The translations under genes and the position numbers were made by a program. A stretch of 64,000 nt of DNA from positions 4,741,001-4,805,000 of the forward strand of contig NZ_CP120416.1 in NCBI RefSeq assembly GCF_032773895.1, written 5' to 3'. Of this stretch, positions 6,973 to 17,336 are shown in pieces; position 1 is the stretch's first letter; every line of letters begins with the position of its first letter. The notes beneath the pieces are model-generated. The model was not told the DNA's origin, searched no databases, and saw only the letters and a list, made by a program, of their open reading frames with translations. Source of the stretch: Teredinibacter sp. KSP-S5-2. GTDB lineage: Bacteria > Pseudomonadota > Gammaproteobacteria > Pseudomonadales > Cellvibrionaceae.

Positions 6973-8664
6973 ATGGCGGGTGGTATTCCCAGTACAGGCT
7001 CCACTAAAGTTGCGTCTGGCGGCCAAAGTACGGGTTCCTATAAGTTTGCTTTGGCGCTTATGGTGTCCCTGTTTTTTGTTATTGGCTTTATTACAGTTTT
7101 AAATGATGTGTTATTGCCGCGATTAAAAGGCTTGTTCGAGCTATCCAATCGCGATGCCATGCTCATTATGTTTGTCTTTTTCGGTGCCTACCTCGTCTGG
7201 GCCTACCCTGCGGGAAGTATTGTCAAAGTAACCGGTTACAAGCGGGGTATTATTATTGCCCTGTGTACTATGGCTGTTGGTTTGGGGTTGTTTATTCCCG
7301 CCGCCCAATTGGTGATGTACCCGGTATTTCTTCTGGCGCTGTTTGTGACGGCCTCAGGGTTAACTATTCTTCAGGTTTGTATCAACCCTTACATCATTGC
7401 TTTGGGGCCTGAGGAAACGGGGGCTTCCCGTCTTAATCTTGGGGGAGCGCTCAATTCTACGGCGACCTTTATTGGTCCGATTATCGGTGGTGCTTTTATT
7501 TTGCAGCATGTCACCGCGCCTGATTATCCCTCCGCCGATGCAATTGATAAGGTTCAATCAGTCTATGAAGTTCAAGTTGACGCTGCTGAAGAAAAATCTT
7601 CGCTTGCTGACTTGAATCGACTTAAAGAAGTGTTATCTCATCCAGCTGCCTGGCAAGACGAAAGCGGCCAGGTTCAGGTTATTCTGGGTACGCTTAATAG
7701 TGTCGACGCGCCTTCCGAGGATCAAGCTGAAAGCTTGTTAAATCAAGTCAAGCCAAGTCTGAAAACCTTGTTTGCTTCAGATGAATTTAAAGCTGTTGAC
7801 GATAAATCAGAGAAGCTCTGGTGGGACTATAAACTGGAGAAAGCCAATTCCGTATTGCTTCCCTATGTTGCGCTCTGTGTTGTCTGCTTCTTGGTGGCAG
7901 GAACGCTTTTCTTTATCAAGCTACCAATATTGGCTCATGAAGAAGCGGTAAGCGAAGAAGACAAGCATCGTAAGTTATATGGTTCTGCTTTTGATTATCT
8001 GCATATGAAGCTGGGTGCTTTGGCAATTTTCTTTTACGTTGGTGTGGAAGTCTCCATCGGTGCAGTGCTTATTCTGTATCTGGAAAACAAAGAAATGGGT
8101 GGTTTAAGCCACCAGCACGCAGCTTACTTACTGGCCTATTACTGGGGTAGCGCAATGATTGGCCGTTTTATTGGTTCCTATGTGGGTACCAAACTAAGTG
8201 CTGAATTATTGTTGAGAGTGGTCGTGGTTGCCGCCATTATTTTGCTTGCTCTCAGTTTCATGCCGCCGTTGCTGAACACCTGGCTTGATATTCCTGTGCT
8301 GGCTTTGGTGCGAGATCCATTTAGCATTGGCTTTATCAATGTTCATGTCCCTGTTGCTGCGGTTTGTTTAGTCTTATGTGGTTTATGCCACTCGGTTATG
8401 TGGCCTTCAATCTTCCCTCTTGGTATCGCCAAGCTCGGGCGTCATACTTCCCAAGGTTCTGGTGTGTTGGTTATGGGGGTTTTCGGTGGTGCGGTTATCC
8501 CGTTGACTATCGGCTGGATTGCCGACCATGCCGGTTATAAACTCAGCTTCCTGATTTGTATGCTTTGCTATGTTTATATTCTTTTCTATGCGGTTAAAGG
8601 CTATCGCATGGGGAAAATTAACGAGCTTAAAGAAGGGGAGTTTGCAGACACTCACGCCGAGTAG
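6973..8664 (+). CDS. FucP-family sugar MFS transporter, NagP-like
   Basis: 563 residues from the ATG at 6973, which has a GGAGA site 7 bases upstream. Eleven to twelve membrane segments follow the fucose/glucose-galactose permease pattern, for example ALMVSLFFVIGFITVLNDVL, FVFFGAYLVWAYPAGSIVK and a C-terminal GGAVIPLTIGWIADH. The gene is followed by NagX, and this pair is known in N-acetylglucosamine catabolism of marine gammaproteobacteria, so GlcNAc (NagP) is the likely substrate. About 115 hydrophilic residues, with acidic stretches, are inserted between membrane segments 5 and 6 (roughly residues 178-293). That side of the membrane should be periplasmic. The permease call is firm; the substrate is inferred. 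Confidence 0.82.
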   Translation: MAGGIPSTGSTKVASGGQSTGSYKFALALMVSLFFVIGFITVLNDVLLPRLKGLFELSNRDAMLIMFVFFGAYLVWAYPAGSIVKVTGYKRGIIIALCTMAVGLGLFIPAAQLVMYPVFLLALFVTASGLTILQVCINPYIIALGPEETGASRLNLGGALNSTATFIGPIIGGAFILQHVTAPDYPSADAIDKVQSVYEVQVDAAEEKSSLADLNRLKEVLSHPAAWQDESGQVQVILGTLNSVDAPSEDQAESLLNQVKPSLKTLFASDEFKAVDDKSEKLWWDYKLEKANSVLLPYVALCVVCFLVAGTLFFIKLPILAHEEAVSEEDKHRKLYGSAFDYLHMKLGALAIFFYVGVEVSIGAVLILYLENKEMGGLSHQHAAYLLAYYWGSAMIGRFIGSYVGTKLSAELLLRVVVVAAIILLALSFMPPLLNTWLDIPVLALVRDPFSIGFINVHVPVAAVCLVLCGLCHSVMWPSIFPLGIAKLGRHTSQGSGVLVMGVFGGAVIPLTIGWIADHAGYKLSFLICMLCYVYILFYAVKGYRMGKINELKEGEFADTHAE

Positions 8665-8692
8665 GGATTGTCTGTTGCTGTATAAGGTAATA

Positions 8693-8722
8693 AGGCGTAC
8701 ATTCTCAGTACGCCTTTTTTTT
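8693..8722 (+). terminator. Intrinsic terminator after NagP-like gene
   Basis: Stem AGGCGTAC / GTACGCCT (8693-8700 with 8708-8715), 7-base loop, then at least seven T. It implies that nagX has its own promoter in the short space that follows. Confidence 0.88.
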
Positions 8723-8796
8723 AGGAAATGCTAATCTAATAACAACTGCTTTCAACGATTTTTTGTTTGAAGCGCACTTCTAGATCGGAAATAAAC

Positions 8797-9912
8797 ATGA
8801 CAACAACAAACCCATCGCGAAACATTGCTCTAGATGTCTTGCGGGGCATGACCATAGCATTAATGATCCTAGTGAATACTCCTGGTACCTGGGAAGCAAT
8901 TTGGTGGCCTCTTGGGCATGCTGCCTGGTATGGATATACACCCACAGATTTGGTTTTCCCCTTTTTCCTCTTTATCACCGGTTCGGCAATGTTTTTTGCC
9001 TTGAAGCGTTTTGATTATCAACCTTCGCCGGGAGTGTTAAAAAAACTCGGTAAAAGGGTGTTGATCATTTTTGGTATTGGAATATTCCTGCATTGGTATC
9101 CATTTACCAAATCGTTTGATGATCTGCGAATCATGGGAGTGTTACAGCGAATTGCTATTGCGTATGGCATAGCATCTATTGCTGTTTTGTATCTTTCTAC
9201 CCGTGGCTTGGTAATTTTTTCTGCGGCTATTTTATTTATTTATTGGCTAATTTTATTTTTTGCCGGCACATCTCCAGAGCCGTACAGTATCGAAAATAAT
9301 ATTGTCCGAGTTATCGATTTTGCTATTTTAGGCCCATCTCATATGTTCCCGCATATGCATCCTACTTTCGAGCCGGAAGGTCTGTTGAGTACCATTCCAG
9401 CCATTGTCAATGTGACCATCGGTTTTTGGGTGACCAAAGCCATATCGACAATGAAGGATGACGGAGAAAAGTTTAAAAAGCTTATGTTGTGGGGTGTTGG
9501 CCTGGTAGTTGTTGGTCAGCTCTGGGGGCTAATCTTCCCAATCAGTAAGAACCTTTGGACGAGTTCCTATGTCATTGTGAGTAGTGGTTGGGCGTTCATT
9601 GTACTGGGTTTGTTAATTGTGATTTGCTCCACAGAGAAAGGGCAAAAAATAATGGAGCCGTTTCGTATCTACGGCACTAACCCGTTATTCATCTATGCAT
9701 TATCCTGGTTGTGGGTTTCAACATACTGGCTTATTCCAATGGACTTGAATGGGGAAAGTGTTGGTTTTGGCCGCTATATGTATGAAGCCTGGTTTTTACC
9801 GGCGCTTGGAAATAAATATGTGGCCTCTCACATGTATGCTTTTGTACACATGTTGCTTTTCTGGTTTATTTCCTGGGGTATGTACAAGAAAAAAATATTT
9901 ATAAAAATCTAG
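8797..9912 (+). CDS. nagX: NagX-like membrane protein (heparan-alpha-glucosaminide N-acetyltransferase family)
   Basis: 371 residues with about ten membrane segments. The N-terminus RNIALDVLRGMTIALMILVN and the following PTDLVFPFFLFITG are signatures of the DUF5009/HGSNAT family. Human HGSNAT acetylates glucosamine across the lysosomal membrane; bacterial NagX sits in GlcNAc gene sets and its exact reaction is unsettled. I start at the ATG at 8797 because the TTG-led extension of ten residues precedes the conserved start poorly. It follows the NagP-like permease on the same strand but behind a terminator, so the two may be regulated in parallel rather than transcribed together. Confidence 0.85.
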   Translation: MTTTNPSRNIALDVLRGMTIALMILVNTPGTWEAIWWPLGHAAWYGYTPTDLVFPFFLFITGSAMFFALKRFDYQPSPGVLKKLGKRVLIIFGIGIFLHWYPFTKSFDDLRIMGVLQRIAIAYGIASIAVLYLSTRGLVIFSAAILFIYWLILFFAGTSPEPYSIENNIVRVIDFAILGPSHMFPHMHPTFEPEGLLSTIPAIVNVTIGFWVTKAISTMKDDGEKFKKLMLWGVGLVVVGQLWGLIFPISKNLWTSSYVIVSSGWAFIVLGLLIVICSTEKGQKIMEPFRIYGTNPLFIYALSWLWVSTYWLIPMDLNGESVGFGRYMYEAWFLPALGNKYVASHMYAFVHMLLFWFISWGMYKKKIFIKI

Positions 9913-9925
9913 AGCAATATTTAAA

Positions 9926-9971
9926 AATACCCGTTACCTCACGCCAGTCTCAGCCTGGGTTAACGGGTATT
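9926..9971. terminator. Hairpin between convergent nagX and mutM
   Basis: An 11-base perfect stem, AATACCCGTTA (9926-9936) with TAACGGGTATT (9961-9971), enclosing CCAG/CTGG pairs. On the plus strand it is followed by a pyrimidine-rich tract, TCGTGTCTTTTC and more T, but not a clean T run. It probably ends transcription from nagX and possibly from mutM. Confidence 0.55.
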
Positions 9972-10001
9972 CGTGTCTTTTCTTTTTCTTCTCTTGTTTT
10001 T

Positions 10002-10817
10002 TTATTTCTGGCATTGAGTGCAGTAGACAGTCGCACGTTGGGCGATTTTCCTTAAAGTCAGTGGTTTCTTACATTTTGGGCATGGGGTGCCTTCCTTGCC
10101 GTAAACATTGAGTTCTTGTGCAAAGTAACCGGGTTTTCCGTCTCCGCCGACAAAATCCCTTAATGTTGTGCCGCCCTGGGAGATGGCTTTTGATAAAACC
10201 GTTTTTATATTGTCGACCAGAAGTTCGCAGTTGGCTTTTGTGAGCTTTCCTGCGGGTTTATTGGGATTGATGGCGGATAGAAACAGTGATTCATTCGCAT
10301 AGATATTGCCAACCCCTACGACCACTTTACTATCCATAATCCAGCTTTTTACTTTTTGTGTTTTCTTGCGTGATTTTTGAAAAAGGTAGTCACTGTGGAA
10401 TTCGTCGGTGAGTGGTTCTGGACCCAAATGATGAATGAGTTTGTGTAATTCAATATCTTCGTCCGACCACAATACGCACCCGAACCGTCTCGGGTCATTG
10501 AATCTCAAGCGTTTTTTATTGGCGAACGTAATTTCAATATGGTCGTGTTTTTGTCGATCAGAGGGGGTCTCCAATACGCGTAGACTGCCAGACATACCCA
10601 GATGCCACAGGATGTATCCATTTTTAAAATGCAACACGAGGTACTTCCCGCGACGGGTTACACGCAGGACTTTTTTATTGGTTATTAAGTCGGGTAATTC
10701 TGTGGGCACCGGCCAGCGCAGGTCGGGGTTGTGGATGTCGACCCGAATAATTTTGCTGTTCGTGATGTGAGGTTCAATGCCTCGTCGTGTCGTTTCAACT
10801 TCGGGTAGTTCTGGCAT
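10002..10817 (-). CDS. mutM: Formamidopyrimidine-DNA glycosylase
   Basis: 271 residues, the usual Fpg length. The protein starts MPELPEVETTRRG: Pro2 is the catalytic amine and Glu3 the general acid after Met removal. The C-terminal zinc finger has Cys246, Cys249, Cys266 and Cys269. Between them lie the helix-two-turn-helix segment and the VGNIYANE motif. It excises oxidised purines such as 8-oxoguanine and nicks the abasic site. A terminator at 10874-10897 separates it from rpmB-rpmG upstream, so it should have its own promoter in the roughly 55 bases before its start. Confidence 0.97.
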   Translation of the reverse strand: MPELPEVETTRRGIEPHITNSKIIRVDIHNPDLRWPVPTELPDLITNKKVLRVTRRGKYLVLHFKNGYILWHLGMSGSLRVLETPSDRQKHDHIEITFANKKRLRFNDPRRFGCVLWSDEDIELHKLIHHLGPEPLTDEFHSDYLFQKSRKKTQKVKSWIMDSKVVVGVGNIYANESLFLSAINPNKPAGKLTKANCELLVDNIKTVLSKAISQGGTTLRDFVGGDGKPGYFAQELNVYGKEGTPCPKCKKPLTLRKIAQRATVYCTQCQK

Positions 10818-10873
10818 GGGAAGGTCGTAATCAGGTTAATTAATTACGCTATATTAGAATATTTTTCAGACAT

Positions 10874-10897
10874 AAAAAAAGCCTGGTATAACCAGGC
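10874..10897 (-). terminator. Intrinsic terminator after rpmB-rpmG
   Basis: On the minus strand a 7-base GC-rich stem, GCCTGGT / ACCAGGC with loop TAT, extended by three A-T pairs, is followed by seven U (A run at 10874-10880 of the plus strand). It lies about 70 bases after the rpmG stop. Confidence 0.9.
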
Positions 10898-10965
10898 TTT
10901 GAATACAAAGGGTGCTTTCTTACAAATTTGCTGAGTTACAGCGGTAATTCGACAATGTCTGCGAA

Positions 10966-11121
10966 TTACTTAATTTTGCCTTCTTTGTACAGTACATGCT
11001 TGCGAACAACAGGATCAAATTTTTTGATCTCCATTTTACCAGGCATATTACGCTTGTTCTTATCGGTCGTGTAGAAGTGACCGGTACCAGCGGTTGAGTT
11101 CAATCGAATCTTATCTCGCAT
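10966..11121 (-). CDS. rpmG: Ribosomal protein bL33
   Basis: A short 51-residue gene from the ATG at 11121 (complement) to the TAA at 10966. The protein begins [19 protein letters not shown] and ends VLYKEGKIK, the standard bL33 sequence of the large ribosomal subunit. It is the zinc-free form: the two CxxC pairs of the zinc-binding paralogue are absent, with MPGK in the middle. An AGGAG site precedes the ATG. It follows rpmB by 25 bases as in most gammaproteobacteria, so the two are co-transcribed and end at the terminator at 10874-10897. Confidence 0.97.
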   Translation of the reverse strand: MRDKIRLNSTAGTGHFYTTDKNKRNMPGKMEIKKFDPVVRKHVLYKEGKIK

Positions 11122-11146
11122 GGATTAATCTCCTTTAGCGGGGCGC

Positions 11147-11383
11147 TTAAACTTTTTCGCCACGAGCGCGGATATCAGCTAAAACAGCTTCGATACCCAA
11201 CTTGTCAATGATTCGCATACCCTTACTGGAAACGCGAAGCTTAACAAAACGCTTTTCAGACTCTACCCAAAAGCGGTGGCTGTGCAAATTAGGCAAAAAA
11301 CGACGCTTAGTGTGGTTTTTTGCGTGTGATACATTGTGGCCTGTTACTGGACGCTTACCAGTAACCTGACAAACCTTAGACAT
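11147..11383 (-). CDS. rpmB: Ribosomal protein bL28
   Basis: 78 residues, the exact family length. It begins [20 protein letters not shown] and continues with [14 protein letters not shown], both hallmark bL28 segments. It is a structural protein of the 50S subunit. It is first in the rpmB-rpmG operon. About 180 bases separate it from radC, which is also on the minus strand, and probably hold the ribosomal-protein promoter. Confidence 0.98.
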   Translation of the reverse strand: MSKVCQVTGKRPVTGHNVSHAKNHTKRRFLPNLHSHRFWVESEKRFVKLRVSSKGMRIIDKLGIEAVLADIRARGEKV

Positions 11384-11567
11384 GGTCCTGCCTCTATCTT
11401 CAATACTGAGTTGGTTTCGGGTGCATTTCGCACCAGTATCTACCGGCCAATCTAGAAATCCAAGTACCTACTGAGGTTAAGAGGTATAGGCCGAAAAATG
11501 AGGCGCGTTTTATACCAGAAGGACTTCTTAATAGCAACTTATTTGGCTTTTTTTCTTGGATTTTCTC

Positions 11568-12242
11568 TTATATCAGTCCTCTTTCGGCAAAAGAGACCGG
11601 TTCGCCGTGGCCGACAACAATGTGATCCAGAGTATGAATGTCGACCAGTTGGAGGGCTCTGCGCAGAGTTTGGGTGATAACTTTATCCTGTTGGCTGGGT
11701 TCTGCGTTACCTGAAGGGTGATTATGGGCAAAAATAACCGATGCCGCGTTGTGGTGGAGGGCGGTTTTGACCACTTCCCTCGGGTGAACTGAGGCGGAGT
11801 CGATTGTGCCAAAGAAAAGCTCCTCATAAGCAATGAATTGATTCTGGCAATCTAGGAAGGCTGCGGCAAATACTTCCCTGTGGTGGTGTCGTAACTTGCT
11901 GATGAAAAAATCTTTAACGACTCTGCTGCTGGAAAGGGTTTTGGATAGAGTTATTTTTTCGTGGATATGCCTGCGGGACATCTCCAGAACTGCCTGGAGT
12001 TGGCTATATTTGGCTGTACCTAAACCGTTTGCTCGGCAAAATTCGTTTTTTGGTGCTTCTAGCAGAGATCGTAAAGTGCCAAATTGTTTGAGAAGTTCCC
12101 GGGCAAGGTCGACAGCAGATTTTCCAGCACAGCCGGTGCGTAGGAATATTGCAAGTAATTCGGCATCAGATAGGGCTTGAGCCCCGCGAAGAAGGAGTTT
12201 TTCTCTTGGGCGTTCGTCGGCGGGCCAATCGGTGATAGGCAT
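11568..12242 (-). CDS. radC: RadC-like JAB-domain protein
   Basis: 224 residues matching full-length RadC. The N-terminal helix-hairpin-helix region ([15 protein letters not shown]) is followed by the JAB/MPN domain with the metal motif [14 protein letters not shown]. Despite the name, a repair role of RadC is not established. The fold suggests a metal-dependent hydrolase. It diverges from coaBC, the common arrangement in gammaproteobacteria, with 234 bases between the starts. The ATG at 12242 gives [17 protein letters not shown], the usual RadC beginning. Confidence 0.95.
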   Translation of the reverse strand: MPITDWPADERPREKLLLRGAQALSDAELLAIFLRTGCAGKSAVDLARELLKQFGTLRSLLEAPKNEFCRANGLGTAKYSQLQAVLEMSRRHIHEKITLSKTLSSSRVVKDFFISKLRHHHREVFAAAFLDCQNQFIAYEELFFGTIDSASVHPREVVKTALHHNAASVIFAHNHPSGNAEPSQQDKVITQTLRRALQLVDIHTLDHIVVGHGEPVSFAERGLI

Positions 12243-12476
12243 AGTCTTTTTCCTTGTTGTTGTTTTCCGGTTTTTGGTAGGGAATTTTTTCCGTGATTTT
12301 CCACCTAGCCGGTACTTTCCGTTGCGTTAAAGTGGTATCTTACCGCCTTTGGGTCGCTGGGTGCAAAGCCCCGCACTTTTTGGTGGTAGGGCGCTAGTAA
12401 GGACTAGCTTTTCTAACTTTTTGGGATTCCGCAAAGGCTGTTCAAGCCAAACGAATATGTTGAGGACGAGGATCTT

Positions 12477-13670
12477 ATGTCGAGCTTGACGAATAAGAAT
12501 GTGTTGCTCGGAGTTACCGGTGGCATAGCTGCGTACAAAAGCGCAGAGCTTATTCGCCGTTTATCAGAGCTTGGTGCTGATGTTCGGGTGGTGATGACTC
12601 GAGCGGCGCAGGAGTTTATAACCCCCCTTACTATGCAAGCATTGTCGGGTAATCCGGTCCATACCGACTTGCTCGATGTGGCCGCAGAAGCAGCCATGGG
12701 CCACATTCAACTCGCCCGCTGGGCCGACATCATCATTATCGCTCCCTGCACTGCAGATTTTATTGCCAAACTCGCTACTGGAGAAGGCTCAGATTTACTT
12801 TCGACCGTGTGCTTGGCCGCAAAGTCGGATTTGGCTATAGCGCCGGCCATGAACCAGGCTATGTGGGGCCATCAGGCAACTCAGGCGAATCTCGCACAGT
12901 TGATTGATCGAGGTGTTAAGGTTTGGGGGCCTGCGAGTGGAGAGCAGGCATGTGGTGATGTGGGGCTGGGACGAATGCTGGAGCCGAGTGAAATCGCTTC
13001 ATGCGCAGAAGCGTGTTTTGATTCAGGAGTCCTGGCAGGAAAAAAAGTGGTGCTTACCGCAGGCCCGACTCGAGAAGCAATTGACCCCGTAAGGTATATC
13101 AGTAATCACAGCTCTGGAAAAATGGGCTATGCCTTGGCTCGGGCAGCGGCAGAAGCTGGGGCGCAAACGATTTTAATCTCGGGGCCTACCAATTTGCCAC
13201 CACCGGCAGATGTGGAGTTTATTGCAGTAGAAAGTGCGGAGCAGATGAATGCGGCAGTAATGGCTCGAATAGAAAATGCACAGGTGTTTATTGGTGCAGC
13301 GGCTGTTGCTGATTATCGTCCGGTTCAGTGTGCAGCAGCTAAACTGAAGAAAACTGCCTCCGAGACCATGTCCATCGAATTGACTAAAAACCCCGACATC
13401 ATTGCCGGGGTGGCGGAAACTAATCAGGTGGCGTGTGTCATTGGTTTCGCGGCTGAAACAGATAACCTTTTGGAGTATGCGAGAGCAAAACGTGTAAACA
13501 AAAAACTGGATATGGTAATAGCCAATGATGTGTCGCAGCCGGGCATAGGTTTTAACAGTGATAACAATAATGTCACTGTTATCGATGCCAACGGCGAAAC
13601 AGAGATTGCAGGGTTAAGTAAATATCAATTGGCCAAGCAGCTTATCCAGCTTATCGCTCAAAAAATATAA
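12477..13670 (+). CDS. coaBC: Bifunctional phosphopantothenoylcysteine decarboxylase / phosphopantothenate-cysteine ligase
   Basis: 397 residues. The N-terminal CoaC flavoprotein half (about 1-185) has VTGGIAAYKSAELI, the catalytic His76, the APAMN motif ending at Asn126, and Cys159 in ACGDVGLGRM. The CoaB half has TREAIDPVRYISNHSSGK and KLKK. Together they make 4'-phosphopantetheine from 4'-phosphopantothenate and cysteine, using CTP, in coenzyme A synthesis. A purine-rich GAGGACGAGG site precedes the ATG. In many relatives dut lies between this gene and algC; here only 46 bases separate them. Confidence 0.97.
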   Translation: MSSLTNKNVLLGVTGGIAAYKSAELIRRLSELGADVRVVMTRAAQEFITPLTMQALSGNPVHTDLLDVAAEAAMGHIQLARWADIIIIAPCTADFIAKLATGEGSDLLSTVCLAAKSDLAIAPAMNQAMWGHQATQANLAQLIDRGVKVWGPASGEQACGDVGLGRMLEPSEIASCAEACFDSGVLAGKKVVLTAGPTREAIDPVRYISNHSSGKMGYALARAAAEAGAQTILISGPTNLPPPADVEFIAVESAEQMNAAVMARIENAQVFIGAAAVADYRPVQCAAAKLKKTASETMSIELTKNPDIIAGVAETNQVACVIGFAAETDNLLEYARAKRVNKKLDMVIANDVSQPGIGFNSDNNNVTVIDANGETEIAGLSKYQLAKQLIQLIAQKI

Positions 13671-13716
13671 ATATGTTACGACTTGATTTCACAGCTTAGT
13701 CAAAAAGGAAATTTTT

Positions 13717-16227
13717 GTGGTTCAGGGTGTTAAAAGACGATTTAGTGCGGAACAGGAAGAAGCTTCTGTCGCCGCGCCAAAGAAAATTAAAAAAATTGAA
13801 CCGATGGCAGTTGGTAAATTGCTCGGGTTGGCGGTTGGCATACTGTTAAGTGCAGTAGTCGGGTTTGTTGTTGTTCAAATTCTTGTTATAGACGTTAAAC
13901 AGCAGCAATTGGAAGAGTTATCACAGCAGCGGGCACAACTCGCGGCGGACACTGTTCAGGCCTATATTAAAGAAACTACATCCCAGTTGGCGTTTTATGC
14001 TCGTAAACCATTGCTAAGCGCTTCCTTTGCAGTAAATGACACAAAATATCTGAAAGATACAGAAGAGAAAATTTTAAAGCGTCTCGACGGCGTATTATCC
14101 GTTCGATTGCATCCGCGACAAACTGCAAAACTAAACAAAGATATTTTTCCCCCCATTCGATTTTCAGAACTGGAAATGATTCGGCGTGCAGAGCATCGAG
14201 AGAGTGTTCTGCCTGAAGCATTCCAGTTAGAAGGTAAATGGTATTTGAATTTTGTGTTAGGCGCGCCAGATGATCCTGGTCAGGAACCGGTTGGTACTCT
14301 CCTGGCGACGTTTGATTTATCTGTTTTAAACCAAAAGCTCCAACAGAGTGTTGAAACTTCAGGTCAGGTGCAGCTCACACAAAGCTTTGGTGCAAATCAG
14401 TCAGCACAGGTAGTTGTTCTTGTTGGGCAGGGTGAGCTGGCGACGAGTAAATCGGTCATTATTCCAGAAAGCTTTTGGTCAATAAACTTTACTGCATCCC
14501 GCGCTTTATCAGACCAAACCCATGTCAATATGTTGCAGCCGGTTTTGATAATTGTTGTCGCTTCCTTAATTCTTATTGGTTTGGCTGTTTATGTTGGAAT
14601 GCGCCTTGCGCAGATTGCAGAAATAAATCGACTTAAAAAGCAATCCGTTGAAACGGGTTCAGTATCCGGTGTTACGGGTGAGAGTGAGTTGGTAAACCCT
14701 ATTTATCAAACATCCGATATTCTGGATGTTGAAATAGCGGAAGAAGATGAAGAGTTGCTTGGTTTGGAATCGGTCGAGGACGGGGCAGAGATCGAACCTA
14801 TACCAGAAGAAGAGGATGATATTTTTGATTTGCAGGATGCGGAAGAACTTATTCCTGAATCAATTTTTCGAGCCTACGATATTCGCGGCATAGCTCGAGA
14901 GCAGATTAGTAATGAGCTGGCGAAAAAAATTGGCCAGGCGCTTGGGAGCGAGGCGATTGACTACGGTGAGGATACGCTTATCGTTGCTCGTGACGCTCGA
15001 ACTCACAGTCCGGAAATTACTGAATGGTTTATTCGTGGGGTACTGAGTACAGGCTGTAATGTACTGAACATCGGAACGGTTCCTACTCCATTATTGTATT
15101 TTGCGACGGAGACATTGGATCAGAGTCAAAGCGGTGTAATGGTTACGGCAAGTCATAACCCGGCAGAATACAACGGCTTTAAAATCGTAATGAATGGTCG
15201 AAGTCGAACAGAGGAAGAAATCAAGGGTGTTCGAACTCGAATTATTCAAGGGCGCTTTCATCAAGGTGTCGGGCAGGAATTCCGTCACGATATTGTTCCC
15301 AGTTATATCGATACCATTTTCTCTGATGTTGCTTTGGCGGGGGATGTGTCTATTGTGGTGGATGCCGGTAACGGTGTTACAGGTGTTGTTGCCCCCCGAT
15401 TATTTGAGGAGTTGGGCTGTCAGGTTACGCCTATGTTTTGTGACTTCGACGGTTCATTCCCGAATCACGCCCCAGACCCTTCTGTTGAAGAGAATTTGCT
15501 GCCGCTGGTTGAAAAGGTAAAAGAACTTGGTGCCGATATCGGTGTGGCTTTTGATGGTGATGGCGATCGACTTGCAGTGGTGACACCGGGAGGAAAAATA
15601 ATCTGGCCGGATCGTTTGTTGATGCTTTTTGCTAAAGATATCGTGGCGAGAAATCCAGGCGCGGATGTTGTTTTTGATGTGAAATGTACTCGCCATCTTA
15701 ATCAGTGTATCAGCCTGGCCGGGGGGCGTCCGGTTATGTGGAAAACCGGTCACTCTCCGATGAAAGAAAAAATGATTGAGTCGGGTGCGTTACTGGGTGG
15801 TGAATTTTCCGGGCATATTTTTATTAAAGATCGTTGGTATGGTTTTGACGATGGAATGTATGCCGCTGCACGCCTAATAGAGATTTTGAGTTTGCAGGGT
15901 GAGTCTCTCGATCAGATGTTTGAAGAATTTGAGTCATCTATCAGCACCCCAGAGATCAGGGTGGAATACCCTGATGAACAAAAGTTTGATTTAATGCAAA
16001 AGCTGGTCGATACGGCCGATTTTTTAGATGGCAAAATAACAACAATCGACGGCATTCGAGTTGATTATCCGAAAGGGTGGGGCTTGGTTAGGGCTTCAAA
16101 TACTACGCCTGGCCTTACCTTAAGATTTGAAGCCGAAGACGAAGAGTTTCTTCATAAATTAAAATCCTTGTTTGTTCGCGAACTTCGCAAAGTGGACAAT
16201 ACAATTAATGTGGATTGGAATCAGTAA
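13717..16227 (+). CDS. algC: AlgC: phosphomannomutase/phosphoglucomutase with membrane-anchored N-terminal domain
   Basis: 836 residues from a GTG with an AAGGA site upstream. Residues 33-58 and about 276-295 are membrane helices enclosing a roughly 215-residue domain that should face the periplasm. A strongly acidic linker (about 330-380) follows. The last 460 residues are a complete PMM/PGM enzyme: substrate phosphoserine in TASHNP (Ser479), metal loop DGDGDR (from 613) and sugar loop GEFSGH near 695. The enzyme interconverts mannose/glucose 6- and 1-phosphates for exopolysaccharide, LPS and rhamnose precursors. Long forms are annotated in some Pseudomonas too; the N-terminal domain has no known function. 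It is followed by argB after 5 bases. Confidence 0.93.
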   Translation: MVQGVKRRFSAEQEEASVAAPKKIKKIEPMAVGKLLGLAVGILLSAVVGFVVVQILVIDVKQQQLEELSQQRAQLAADTVQAYIKETTSQLAFYARKPLLSASFAVNDTKYLKDTEEKILKRLDGVLSVRLHPRQTAKLNKDIFPPIRFSELEMIRRAEHRESVLPEAFQLEGKWYLNFVLGAPDDPGQEPVGTLLATFDLSVLNQKLQQSVETSGQVQLTQSFGANQSAQVVVLVGQGELATSKSVIIPESFWSINFTASRALSDQTHVNMLQPVLIIVVASLILIGLAVYVGMRLAQIAEINRLKKQSVETGSVSGVTGESELVNPIYQTSDILDVEIAEEDEELLGLESVEDGAEIEPIPEEEDDIFDLQDAEELIPESIFRAYDIRGIAREQISNELAKKIGQALGSEAIDYGEDTLIVARDARTHSPEITEWFIRGVLSTGCNVLNIGTVPTPLLYFATETLDQSQSGVMVTASHNPAEYNGFKIVMNGRSRTEEEIKGVRTRIIQGRFHQGVGQEFRHDIVPSYIDTIFSDVALAGDVSIVVDAGNGVTGVVAPRLFEELGCQVTPMFCDFDGSFPNHAPDPSVEENLLPLVEKVKELGADIGVAFDGDGDRLAVVTPGGKIIWPDRLLMLFAKDIVARNPGADVVFDVKCTRHLNQCISLAGGRPVMWKTGHSPMKEKMIESGALLGGEFSGHIFIKDRWYGFDDGMYAAARLIEILSLQGESLDQMFEEFESSISTPEIRVEYPDEQKFDLMQKLVDTADFLDGKITTIDGIRVDYPKGWGLVRASNTTPGLTLRFEAEDEEFLHKLKSLFVRELRKVDNTINVDWNQ

Positions 16228-16232
16228 ATTAA

Positions 16233-17144
<912 letters not shown>

Positions 17145-17336
17145 GAATATTAAACTCGTTTCTATTTGTTGAAGCCTGTTGCGTATCCATATACGATAAG
17201 CGTCTTCCTTGTGTGCTGGATTCGGCGGTAAGTTTTCTCTAGGGCGAAAGCTTACTGCCAGATAAAAATAAACACTGAGAGTTGCATTAAGAGGAATGAG
17301 TGCGAGTTAAGCACTCTACATAGAGAGCTGGTATTT

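Noticed and set aside
17224-17259. GGCGGTAAG / CTTACTGCC hairpin after argB
   Set aside because: One mismatch and no T run; too weak to call a terminator.
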